Positions 33,432 through 41,071 of a stretch of 64,000 nucleotides of DNA are shown in pieces. Each line of letters opens with the position of its first letter. Positions within the stretch are counted from its first letter, which is position 1. The notes beneath the pieces are model-generated. The model had not been told where the DNA came from and did not search any database. It saw only the letters and a list, made by a program, of their open reading frames with translations. Location: assembly GCA_040119125.1 (NCBI GenBank), contig JBEDTR010000004.1, positions 290,875 through 354,874 of the forward strand. Direction: 5' to 3'. Source of the DNA: Pacificitalea sp040119125. GTDB taxonomy: Bacteria > Pseudomonadota > Alphaproteobacteria > Rhodobacterales > Rhodobacteraceae. A program made the translations under genes and the position numbers.

Positions 33432-34517
33432 ATGACCGAAGTGAAACTGGACCGTATCGGCAAATCCTATGGCGCCGTCGTAGCCGTGCAGCAATTCGAT
33501 CTAACCATTCGCGAGGGCGAGTTTCTGGTGCTGCTCGGGCCGTCGGGCTGCGGCAAATCCACGACCCTGCGAATGATCGCGGGGCTGGAAAGCATCACGC
33601 GTGGCGATCTGCTGATCGGTGGTCAGCGCATGAATGACGTCGACCCCAAGGATCGCGGCGTGGCGATGGTGTTTCAGAACTACGCGCTCTATCCGCATAA
33701 ATCGGTCTTCGACAACATGGCCATGGCGCTGAAGCTGCAGAAGGTCGACGCCGCCGAGATCCGCGAGAGGGTCGGGCGCACCGCTGAAATGCTGGGGCTG
33801 ACCGATTATCTGGATCGCAAGCCTGCGGCCCTGTCGGGTGGGCAACGGCAGCGCGTCGCCATCGGTCGGGCCATCGTGCGGACGCCGAGCGTGTTTTTGT
33901 TCGATGAGCCCCTGTCCAACCTCGACGCGAAGCTGCGGGTCAAGATGCGGATGGAGTTGCAGGAACTGCACGCCCGGCTTGGGGCAACCTCGGTCTATGT
34001 GACCCATGATCAGGTGGAGGCCATGACGCTGGCCGACCGGATCGTCATCATGAATGGCGGCGTCGTGGCGCAGGTGGGCACCCCCCGCGAGGTGTATGAC
34101 CGCCCCGCGAATGAATTTGTGGCGGGTTTCGTTGGCAGTCCGGCGATGAATTTCCTCGATCTGACCCGCGACGATACCGGGCGCTGGATCAGCGATTGCG
34201 GCAGTCTGAGCCTCACCGCGCTGCCGGTCGATGTCGGGGCGCGGCGGCAGGTCCGGCTGGGGGTGCGCCCGGAGCATATCGACGTTCTCGAAGGGGGCGT
34301 CCCGGCGGCGGGGGATCTGAGCTATCAGGCCAATGTCCTGCTGGACGAATTGCTTGGGGCGGATGCATTGCTGAGCCTTGGCATTGGTGAGGTCCGGCTG
34401 CTGGCACGGGTGGGCGGGCTGGCGCATCCGGTGCGCGGCGACACGGTGGCGATCCAGCTTAATGCCGCGCAGCTGCATCTGTTTGATGTGGAAACCGGCG
34501 CTGCGATCCGGTCCTGA
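33432..34517 (+). CDS. Sugar ABC transporter ATP-binding protein, UgpC/MsmX/MalK type
   Basis: CUT1 ATPase, 361 aa. Walker A GPSGCGKSTTLRMIAGLE, Q-loop QNYALYPHKS, signature LSGGQRQRVAIGRAI, Walker B VFLFDEPLSNLDAKLR, switch His in YVTHDQVEAMT, then a C-terminal TOBE/OB regulatory domain. The ATG at 33432 (MTEVKLDRIGKSYG) was chosen over the slightly longer in-frame start because it fits the family N-terminus. Energises the importer of the sulfatase locus. Confidence 0.93.
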   Translation: MTEVKLDRIGKSYGAVVAVQQFDLTIREGEFLVLLGPSGCGKSTTLRMIAGLESITRGDLLIGGQRMNDVDPKDRGVAMVFQNYALYPHKSVFDNMAMALKLQKVDAAEIRERVGRTAEMLGLTDYLDRKPAALSGGQRQRVAIGRAIVRTPSVFLFDEPLSNLDAKLRVKMRMELQELHARLGATSVYVTHDQVEAMTLADRIVIMNGGVVAQVGTPREVYDRPANEFVAGFVGSPAMNFLDLTRDDTGRWISDCGSLSLTALPVDVGARRQVRLGVRPEHIDVLEGGVPAAGDLSYQANVLLDELLGADALLSLGIGEVRLLARVGGLAHPVRGDTVAIQLNAAQLHLFDVETGAAIRS

Positions 34518-34621
34518 TCCCGAGCCGCCCGTCCTGCCGATTGTTGCATTCGGCGAGGGAGAGTGGTTAGCCAACAGGAGACATGCGGTGGCGCGGGTGC
34601 CATGGGGCGGGGGAGATGGAG

Positions 34622-35599
34622 ATGACCGAAGATAGCACGAGCGGGACCAAGACCTGCTGCGCCCCCGGATCGCGTCAGACCCCAGTTTCAGGTTCAACAC
34701 AGGCCCCCGCGATCCCGCCCATGCCGGGCAGAGCCAGCGATGCGCCGCATGCGCTGCGCGCGCGCGCGGTGCGGATCGCGGGTGGGGCGGCTCTTGTCGG
34801 CACAGCCGCGCCGCGCCTGTTCGAGGACGGCGAAAGCCCGCCGCGCCGTGTCACGCTAAAGCCCTATCTGCTGACTGAGACGACCGTCACCAACGCGGAT
34901 TTCGCAAAGTTCATCGACGCGACCGGCTACCGGACCGAGGCTGAGAGATTTGGCTGGTCCTTTGTGTTCTGGGCGCAGGTGCCCGGTCATATCGAGGCAA
35001 CCGCCGGGGTGCAGGGGATCGAATGGTGGCGTCGTGTCGACGGGGCCGATTGGCGCAATATCAACGGCCCTGATACCGATGATGCCTGGCATGCCGATCA
35101 CCCGGTGGTCCATGTGTCGTGGAACGATGCGCGCGCCTTTGCCCATTGGGCGGGCGGACGACTGCCGAGCGAAGCGGAATGGGAGCATGCGGCGCGCGGC
35201 GGTTTGGGGGACGTGCCTTATCCCTGGGGCGAGGCGGACCCCGACGATCAGGAATTCCAGCCCTGTAACATCTGGCAGGGGCGCTTCCCGTCACGCAACC
35301 TCGGGCTGGACGGGTATGTGACCACCGCCCCCGCCCGCTCGTTCGAGCCGAATGGCTATGGATTTTACAACATGGTCGGCAATGTCTGGGAGTGGACCGC
35401 GGAGCCATTTCGCATCCGCTCGGTCAAGCGGGCAGTGCGGGAGCGCATGGCCCAGATGAAGGGCTACAAATTGAGCAAGGGCGGCTCATTCCTGTGTCAC
35501 CAAAGCTATTGCTGGCGCTATCGGATCCCGGCACGCACCGGAAATTCCCCCGACAGCACCACGACGCATACCGGGTTCCGGCTGGCCTTTGACGGTTGA
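34622..35599 (+). CDS. Formylglycine-generating enzyme (SUMF1 family)
   Basis: Oxidises the Cys of C-x-P-S-R in type I sulfatases to formylglycine. About 325 aa. FGE-sulfatase domain features: TVTNADFAKFIDATGYRTEA, HPVVHVSWNDARAFAHWAGG, RLPSEAEWEHAARGG, MVGNVWEWTAEPF, and near the C-terminus GGSFLCHQSYCWRYR with the two active-site cysteines of genuine copper-dependent FGEs, followed by TTTHTGFRL. The N-terminal 40 residues are low-complexity. Start uncertain: ATG 34622 or 34616. It belongs to the sugar-import operon and activates the sulfatase encoded divergently at 27927-29483. Confidence 0.9.
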   Translation: MTEDSTSGTKTCCAPGSRQTPVSGSTQAPAIPPMPGRASDAPHALRARAVRIAGGAALVGTAAPRLFEDGESPPRRVTLKPYLLTETTVTNADFAKFIDATGYRTEAERFGWSFVFWAQVPGHIEATAGVQGIEWWRRVDGADWRNINGPDTDDAWHADHPVVHVSWNDARAFAHWAGGRLPSEAEWEHAARGGLGDVPYPWGEADPDDQEFQPCNIWQGRFPSRNLGLDGYVTTAPARSFEPNGYGFYNMVGNVWEWTAEPFRIRSVKRAVRERMAQMKGYKLSKGGSFLCHQSYCWRYRIPARTGNSPDSTTTHTGFRLAFDG

Positions 35600-35673
35600 G
35601 CGAGGGCTGGGGTCAGACATGGCGGGCATATGCGGGCTTTGACCGCCACGTCCGCATGGCTTATGAACGGCTG

Positions 35674-35800
35674 CATTCTCAGGGCGGGGTGCAATTCCCC
35701 ACCGGCGGTTACAGCCCGCGAGCGCCATCTTTTGGGATGGGTCAGCAGACACCGGTGAAATTCCGGGGCCGACGGTCATAGTCCGGATGGGAGAGAATGG
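35674..35800 (+). promoter_or_regulatory. FMN riboswitch (RFN element)
   Basis: The conserved RFN landmarks appear in order: closing-stem strand ATTCTC, AGGGCGGGGTGCAATTCCCC with ACCGGCGG, AGCCCGCGAGCG, GTCAGCAGAC, CCGGTGAAATTCCGGGGCCG with ACGGTCATAGTCCGGATGGG, and the closing strand GAGAGAAT. It ends 69 bp upstream of ribH and starts 74 bp after the FGE stop. FMN binding would turn off riboflavin gene expression, here by termination or by masking the ribosome site. Confidence 0.95.
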
Positions 35801-35869
35801 GTGTTCGGCGATATTGGCCGAAGGCCTTCTGCGCTCTGGGATCTTGTCATGTGGAAAGGATCTAGAGCT

Positions 35870-36343
35870 ATGACAAAATCCCCTGAATTCGCCTTCATCA
35901 AGGCAAGCTGGCACGCCGACATCGTGGATCAGGCTCTGGTTGGGTTTCGCCAGCATCTGGCAGAGCACGGCATTGAGGCCAATGTGACGGTATTCGACGT
36001 GCCCGGTGCGTTTGAAATGCCGCTGCTGGCGCGCAAGCTTGGCGAAACCGGGCGTTATGACGCCGTGGTCGCGGCCGCGCTGGTGGTCGATGGTGGCATC
36101 TACCGTCACGACTTTGTGGCGCAAACGGTGGTTAGTGGGCTGATGGAGGCCCAGATGCGGACCGGCGTGCCGGTATTGTCCGTGTCGCTGACGCCGCATC
36201 ACTTCCAGCCTACAGCGGAACATGTGTCCTTCTTCACCGAGCATTTCGTGAAGAAAGGGGCGGAGGCTGCCGCGGCTGCCGTGCAGATCACGGCGCTGCA
36301 TAAGGGGCTAGGCGAGCAGGCTCAGCCGTCGATCGCGGCCTGA
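35870..36343 (+). CDS. ribH2: 6,7-dimethyl-8-ribityllumazine synthase, type II (RibH2)
   Basis: Lumazine synthase, 157 aa; condenses 5-amino-6-ribitylaminouracil with dihydroxybutanone phosphate, the penultimate step of riboflavin synthesis. Seen: FIKASWHADIVDQALVGF, VFDVPGAFEMPLLA, VVAAALVVDGGIYRHDFVAQ (His of the active site), and VPVLSVSLTPHHF. The altered substrate loop and HHF end fit the decameric type II enzymes known from Brucella and rhizobia, where ribH2 is an isolated FMN-riboswitch gene. The ATG at 35870 has GGAAAGGA nine bases upstream. It is alone here, with no other rib gene. Confidence 0.9.
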   Translation: MTKSPEFAFIKASWHADIVDQALVGFRQHLAEHGIEANVTVFDVPGAFEMPLLARKLGETGRYDAVVAAALVVDGGIYRHDFVAQTVVSGLMEAQMRTGVPVLSVSLTPHHFQPTAEHVSFFTEHFVKKGAEAAAAAVQITALHKGLGEQAQPSIAA

Positions 36344-36372
36344 GGATTTCGGGCCTTGGAAGCGGGCTTTGG

Positions 36373-36412
36373 GGGCGGGCCGGCGCGATACCGTTGGCGC
36401 GCCAGCCCGCCC
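36373..36412. terminator. Bidirectional hairpin terminator
   Basis: A 15-bp stem (GGGCGGGCCGGCGCG against CGCGCCAGCCCGCCC, one mismatch) with a ten-base loop. It lies between the convergent ribH2 and blh genes. Confidence 0.7.
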
Positions 36413-36423
36413 GTGCCCCCGGC

Positions 36424-37344
36424 TCAGTCGAACTTGTTGACCGGCAATTTCAGATAGTGATGACCGTCATCTTCGGCGGGAGGCAAACGACCGCCCCGCA
36501 GGTTGATCTGCAACGCGGCGAGGATGCGGTCGGGCAGGGCCAGCGTGGCGTCACGTTCCTGCCTGCGCTGGATGTAATCCTCGCGCTTCGTGCCGTCCTT
36601 GACGTGACGGTTGTGGGCCTTGTGCTCGGCCACCGTGGCCTCCCATTGCGGCTCGTCGCGGTCGTCCGTGCCGTAGTCATGGCCGACGAACAGGCGGGTT
36701 TCACCGGGCAGGGCAAGGATGTCCTGAAGCGAATCCCACAGTTCCGCCGTCGTTCCGCCGGGAAAATCCGAGCGCGAGGTGCCGACATCGGGCTGCATGA
36801 ATGTGTCATGAACAAAGGCCGCGTCGCCGCAGACATAGGTGATCGAACCCAGCGTATGACCGGGTGACAGCATCACCGACATGTCCAGATCCCCAAGGGC
36901 GAAGGTTTCGCCTTCTTTGAACAGGTGGTCGAAATCCCGCTTCGGATCGAAACTGTTGTGCAGGTTGTAGAGGTCGGCCCAGATATCGGCGATCTCGGGC
37001 ACAAGCGCGCCGATGGCATTGGGGGCGCCGGTGCGCTCCTTCAGGTGGGCGGAGGCCATGACGTGATCGGCATGCGGATGGGTGTCGAGAACCCATTGCA
37101 CCTGCAGCCCATGTTCGGCCACCAGATCCATCACGAGATCCATGCTTTCGGTCGAAAACCGATAGTTCTTTGGATCGAAGTTCCACACGATGTCGATCAG
37201 CGCCGCCTGTTTGGTGGCCGGGTCGGCGCAGACATATTGGATCGACCCGGTGTCGGGCTCATAGATGCCCCAGACATCGGGACTGCCTGCGCCGGTCGAA
37301 GCGGAGTGGCGGATGATGGGTTTGCTGAAGGGATCGTCACTCAT
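36424..37344 (-). CDS. blh: Blh-like MBL-fold persulfide dioxygenase
   Basis: Metallo-beta-lactamase-fold protein, 306 aa, of the ETHE1/Blh type. The first metal motif is VLDTHPHADHVMAS (HxHxDH); LSPGHTLGSITYV and FVGHDYG supply later ligands. These enzymes oxidise glutathione persulfide to sulfite, removing sulfide. The neighbours confirm it: two YeeE/YedE genes upstream in the operon and divergent bigR, the arrangement described in Agrobacterium and Xylella. Coupled by an ATGA overlap to the yedE gene. Confidence 0.9.
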   Translation of the reverse strand: MSDDPFSKPIIRHSASTGAGSPDVWGIYEPDTGSIQYVCADPATKQAALIDIVWNFDPKNYRFSTESMDLVMDLVAEHGLQVQWVLDTHPHADHVMASAHLKERTGAPNAIGALVPEIADIWADLYNLHNSFDPKRDFDHLFKEGETFALGDLDMSVMLSPGHTLGSITYVCGDAAFVHDTFMQPDVGTSRSDFPGGTTAELWDSLQDILALPGETRLFVGHDYGTDDRDEPQWEATVAEHKAHNRHVKDGTKREDYIQRRQERDATLALPDRILAALQINLRGGRLPPAEDDGHHYLKLPVNKFD

Positions 37345-37784
37345 CTGGTCGTTCCTTTCGGGTTGGATCGGGTGAGGTCACCGGCATGGCGGGCCAGCCA
37401 CATGCCGGTCAGCATAAAGGGCACAAAGATCAACGTGCCAGTGGCCGCGATGGGCAGCGCGGTCAGGGCCGGCCCTGGGCAGAAGCCGCCAAGCCCCCAG
37501 CCGATGCCGAAAATCGCCGCACCGGTCAGCAGTTTGGGATCGAGATCGCTGCGGGTCGGTATGCGAAATTCCCGGTCGAAGAATGGGCGCGAGCGGCTGC
37601 GGGTCAACCATGCAAACCCCGGCGTGGTCACCAAAATGGCCCCGCCCATGACGAATGCGAGGCTGGGGTCCCACGCGCCGAACAGATCGAGGAAGTTAAG
37701 CACTTTGGCCGGGTCCGACATGCCCGACACGATCAGACCGAAGCCGAACAGCAGGCCGGAGAGAAGCGCGAAAATCTGTTTCAT
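37341..37784 (-). CDS. YeeE/YedE family membrane protein (second half)
   Basis: Membrane protein of 147 aa with four hydrophobic segments (MKQIFALLSGLLFGFGLIVS...). GMSDPAKVLNFLDLFG and GLGGFCPGPALTAL are YeeE/YedE signatures with a conserved Cys. The family moves thiosulfate or other sulfur species. Together with the 37786 gene it forms a split, two-protein version of the full-length transporter. Confidence 0.85.
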   Translation of the reverse strand: MKQIFALLSGLLFGFGLIVSGMSDPAKVLNFLDLFGAWDPSLAFVMGGAILVTTPGFAWLTRSRSRPFFDREFRIPTRSDLDPKLLTGAAIFGIGWGLGGFCPGPALTALPIAATGTLIFVPFMLTGMWLARHAGDLTRSNPKGTTR

Positions 37785-37785
37785 G

Positions 37786-38220
37786 TCAGCCTCCGAACAT
37801 ATGCCGGACGACCAGCACCGTCAGGAAGGCGGTCGTCATGAAGGTGGCGGTGGCGACGATCGAGCGCATCGATCCGCGCGAAATACCGCAGACCCCGTGA
37901 CCGGAGGTGCAACCATTGCCGAACACGGCGCCGAAGCCGACCAGCAAGCCCGCCACGGCCATCAGGACCGGGCTGGACGGCACCCATTGCTGCGGCCACT
38001 CGCCCGATACGATCAGCCACAGCGGTGCGGCCAGCAGCAGGCCCAGCACAAATAACGCCGAGACGCCGCGCGCCTCGCCATCCGTGCTGCGCGCGAAAAT
38101 GCGGGAGGTCAGGCCGCTGATCCCGGCGATGCGGCCATTCGTGGCCATCAGCAGCACCGCTGCGGCCCCGATCATCATGCCGCCGAACAGGGACAGCCAC
38201 GGGGTGAATTCGGTTTCCAT
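37786..38220 (-). CDS. YeeE/YedE family membrane protein (first half)
   Basis: Membrane protein of about 144 aa. It has the SGLTSRIF segment and the FGNGCTSGHGVCGISR signature with two conserved cysteines, typical of the sulfur transporter family. The ATG at 38220 has a GGAGG site. It is the first gene of the blh operon and lies 101 bp from the divergent bigR start, so it is likely the gene directly under BigR control. Confidence 0.85.
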   Translation of the reverse strand: METEFTPWLSLFGGMMIGAAAVLLMATNGRIAGISGLTSRIFARSTDGEARGVSALFVLGLLLAAPLWLIVSGEWPQQWVPSSPVLMAVAGLLVGFGAVFGNGCTSGHGVCGISRGSMRSIVATATFMTTAFLTVLVVRHMFGG

Positions 38221-38282
38221 CTCAGCCTCCGGGGAGGGCGCCCGATCGCGCCGGGTCACCCTGCTTGCGTTGGGTCTGAAAG

Positions 38283-38312
38283 TGAATATATTTGCTTTTC
38301 TGAATATTCAAT
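38283..38312. promoter_or_regulatory. Candidate BigR operator
   Basis: AT-rich block in the divergent bigR/yeeE region with a perfect 10-bp palindrome TGAATATTCA (38301-38310), and a nearby related half GTGAATATAT starting at 38282. BigR/SqrR operators are AT-rich dyads of this type. It lies 10-40 bp before the bigR start, fitting repression of both directions. Confidence 0.65.
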
Positions 38313-38321
38313 GGTTAGCAT

Positions 38322-38624
38322 ATGAAAAGCTCCGATGACATCCTCGATGGAGATATCACGGCTGCTGCAAACTTGATGAAGCTGCTGGCCTCGGAAGCGC
38401 GGCTGCAAATCCTGTGCCGCTTGCTGGATGGGGAACGTTCGGTCGGGGATCTGGCGCAGGCCTGCGGCGTGTCGCAGCCCACCATGTCACAGCAGTTGAC
38501 CCGATTGCGCAAAGCGGGGCTCGTCGAAGGCCGCCGCGCCGGACAGACGGTCTATTACCGGGTCACGGGCACCGAGGCCGCCGCCGTTCTGGAAACGCTG
38601 CACGGGCTATATTGCGCGCGCTGA
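38322..38624 (+). CDS. bigR: BigR/SqrR-type ArsR-family sulfide-responsive repressor
   Basis: ArsR-family winged-helix repressor, 100 aa. The HTH reads SVGDLAQACGVSQPTMSQQL. Two cysteines, in LQILCRLL (about residue 34) and at the C-terminus GLYCAR, match the Cys pair that forms a di- or polysulfide bridge in BigR and SqrR. A further Cys lies in the recognition helix. Divergent from the yeeE-yedE-blh operon, which it should repress until sulfide or persulfide accumulates. Confidence 0.9.
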   Translation: MKSSDDILDGDITAAANLMKLLASEARLQILCRLLDGERSVGDLAQACGVSQPTMSQQLTRLRKAGLVEGRRAGQTVYYRVTGTEAAAVLETLHGLYCAR

Positions 38625-38693
38625 ACGCGCATTGTCCGAACGGCCCCGCGTCACGCCGAGACGCATCAGACGCGCGGTCCTAGGCTGATCCGA

Positions 38694-39848
38694 TCAGTCC
38701 CCGGCAATCAGGATGCGCCGGTCCGTGCCGGTCAGGCGGCGGCATCCGTCCGCGGTCACCACCACGGTTTCGGACAGCGCAAGGCCCCGCGCGGTCGTGT
38801 AGAGGTGGAACACCTGTCCCTGGCGGAATGCCCAGTCGGCACCGGGATGCAGGCTGATCGTGGTTTCCGACGAGCGCGGCGTCTTGGCGTAGATGCCAAG
38901 CTGATAGCCGGTGATGTTGGGATAGCTGTCGCGCAGCCCTTCGCGCAGCATGCCCTCGCGCAGGATCGCATCGGCATCGCGCGCGGCCACGCCGGGGCGG
39001 ATCGCGGCAAATTGCGCGTCTTGCAGCTGGGCCATACGGTCCATCACCTCGACATCCTCCGCCGCCGGAGGGCCAAGGCTGATCGAGCGCATGAACCGGG
39101 CCGAATAGAGCCGCACGCGCGGCACCAGTTCCACATGTAGAATGTCGCCCGCCTCCAGACGATCCTCGGTGAAGGTGGCATGCAGGAAGCCCATGCCGTG
39201 GCCTTCTCCTCGAGCGGCGCGCCGCGCGATGGAGATCGGGCCAACCCAGTAATCATCTGCGCCATTTTGCAGGTAAAACTGCGCCCCGATGGCCGACGCG
39301 TCCCGCGCCCGCAGACCCGGTTTAATTCCCCGCGCGATGGCGGCCATGGCGCCGTCGGCAATGCCGGAGGCCTGTGCGATCAGGGCGATTTCGCCCGTGT
39401 CCTTTACATCGCGGATGCGGTTCGAGATCTCGTGCAGATCGACCCATTCGGCATCGGGAAGCATCCCTGCCAGCCGGTCACGGGTATAGGCGGTGAACCC
39501 GAAAGACGTGAAATCCGCCGCGATGCGCACGCCGTCCTGCACCGCGCTCAGGCGTTGCAGGACCGCGCCCACACAGGCATGGGCGTCTTCGTGATCGGCA
39601 TAGGTTTCGATCTGCGGCACCCATGTTCCGGCGCGGCAGGGCACCTCATCGATGGCACGCAGGATCCAGACCGGATCGCCCTCTAGCGGCACCACACAGG
39701 CGCGATAGAAGGTTTCCGAAATGGTGAAGCCGGTCAGCCAGTGCAGCAGTTCCGCGTGGTCGCACAGAAACAGCCCGGCCCCCGCCTGCCGCATGGCGGC
39801 GCGCAAGGCTTCGACACGGGCGGTGAAGGGGGCCGGGATCTTGGTCAT
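38694..39848 (-). CDS. M24 (creatinase/Xaa-Pro peptidase fold) protein lacking metal ligands
   Basis: Pita-bread-fold protein, 384 aa, with an N-terminal creatinase-like domain (LFLCDHAELLHWLTGF) and a C-terminal M24 domain. The usual metal Asp pair is replaced: GDILHVELVPRV carries Glu and YSARFMRS lacks the second Asp. The usual HG-type motif is GYQLGIYAK, so a third ligand is also missing. It may therefore hydrolyse its substrate without metals, as creatinase does, or have lost activity. Last gene of the peptide-transport operon; ATGA overlap with the M20 gene upstream. Confidence 0.82.
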   Translation of the reverse strand: MTKIPAPFTARVEALRAAMRQAGAGLFLCDHAELLHWLTGFTISETFYRACVVPLEGDPVWILRAIDEVPCRAGTWVPQIETYADHEDAHACVGAVLQRLSAVQDGVRIAADFTSFGFTAYTRDRLAGMLPDAEWVDLHEISNRIRDVKDTGEIALIAQASGIADGAMAAIARGIKPGLRARDASAIGAQFYLQNGADDYWVGPISIARRAARGEGHGMGFLHATFTEDRLEAGDILHVELVPRVRLYSARFMRSISLGPPAAEDVEVMDRMAQLQDAQFAAIRPGVAARDADAILREGMLREGLRDSYPNITGYQLGIYAKTPRSSETTISLHPGADWAFRQGQVFHLYTTARGLALSETVVVTADGCRRLTGTDRRILIAGD

Positions 39849-41071
39849 GCTGCCGGTTCCAGCCCGCAGATTTCAGCGATGGTGAGGATGTAGATCTTCA
39901 CGCAATCGAGGAACTGGGTTTTGCGCACACGCTCATCGGGCATGGTGTTGAACTCGCCCCCCGGCCCGCAAACGACCCCCTCGATCCCTGCCGCGGCAAG
40001 ATGGGCCGCATCCGTGCCAAAGAAGCACGACGGTGCGATCGGGCCAGTGGGCTGCGGCATGCCGCGCACGGTCTGATAGGCGGCGTTGACGGCCTTCACG
40101 ATGGGACTGTCGCGAGACACCTCAAAGGGCGGCATCTGCGGCTTGTTCTTGCGCTGGTCATAGCTGTCGAGCGACCATTGCAGGCCGGGGAATTCCAGCT
40201 CCAGCGCGCGCAGCACGACGCGCATGTCCTCCAGCACGGTCTCGATGCTTTGCGAAGGCGCGTAGCGGCAGGTGCCCAGCAGCCGGGCGCGGTCGGCCAC
40301 CTGCGGCGGGCGCCATTCGTGGAATTCGTCGCCCAGTCCCGCACGCATGACCCCCACATGGGCGCGGTTGACCGCCCGGTGATCGGCGGTTTCTGCGCCG
40401 GTGAAGGTCATGGCATTGATGCGCGGCACCAGCGCGGCGGCGGCGGCGAGGGCGTCGCAGGCCTCCGCGCGTTTGGACACATGCCGGGTGCTGCCGGTCA
40501 GGTCGATCTGGTAGGAGAACGCGCCCGAATGCAGGGTCATGGCCTGAATGTCGGTCGGCTCGGAATTGACGAAATAATCGGCGCGCACGCCCTGTTCCAG
40601 CATCCGCACCGTGCCGACCCCGCCCTGAAGCTCGCCGATGACGAAGGACAAGATGACATCGCCCTTGGGCCGCAACCCGGCCTTCAGGATCGTCTCAACG
40701 GCGCAGAGATAGGCCGCATCGCCGGCCTTCATGTTCGACACGCCGATGCCATAGATGAATTCGTCGTCGATCACCCCGCCCCATGGATCGACCGTCCATC
40801 CGGTGGTCACGGGGTTGGTGTCGAGATGGCCGTTGAAGAGCAGGCTATGACCGCCGCTCGTGCCTTTCAGCGTGCCGATGGCGTTGACGCGCTGGCCCTC
40901 GACCGGCTGCAAGATCGCGTCCAGTCCGAGGTCCTCCAGTATCCCGTGCATATGCTCGGCCAGCGCCCGCTCGCCATCGGTTTCGGAATAGCTCTGGCGC
41001 TGCACCATATCGGCAAGCCGGGCCAGACAGGCGTTTTCATCGACGGTGGCAATCAGGTCTTCGGGGGTCAT
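39845..41071 (-). CDS. M20-family peptidase homologue with altered metal site
   Basis: M20/ArgE-DapE-like protein, 408 aa. NGHLDTNPV and an EPTDIQ segment are kept, but the bridging Asp of the family (DMKGG-type motif) is Asn here, in IGVSNMKAGD. The EE motif reads GELQGG, leaving the catalytic Glu but replacing the second, and the C-terminal His region is GGEFNTMPDE. A standard two-zinc site is therefore unlikely. Start at 41071 (MTPEDLIATVDEN) with an AAGGA site; the upstream in-frame extension runs through the ABC gene and is not credible. Coupled by ATGA to the genes on both sides. Confidence 0.82.
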   Translation of the reverse strand: MTPEDLIATVDENACLARLADMVQRQSYSETDGERALAEHMHGILEDLGLDAILQPVEGQRVNAIGTLKGTSGGHSLLFNGHLDTNPVTTGWTVDPWGGVIDDEFIYGIGVSNMKAGDAAYLCAVETILKAGLRPKGDVILSFVIGELQGGVGTVRMLEQGVRADYFVNSEPTDIQAMTLHSGAFSYQIDLTGSTRHVSKRAEACDALAAAAALVPRINAMTFTGAETADHRAVNRAHVGVMRAGLGDEFHEWRPPQVADRARLLGTCRYAPSQSIETVLEDMRVVLRALELEFPGLQWSLDSYDQRKNKPQMPPFEVSRDSPIVKAVNAAYQTVRGMPQPTGPIAPSCFFGTDAAHLAAAGIEGVVCGPGGEFNTMPDERVRKTQFLDCVKIYILTIAEICGLEPAA

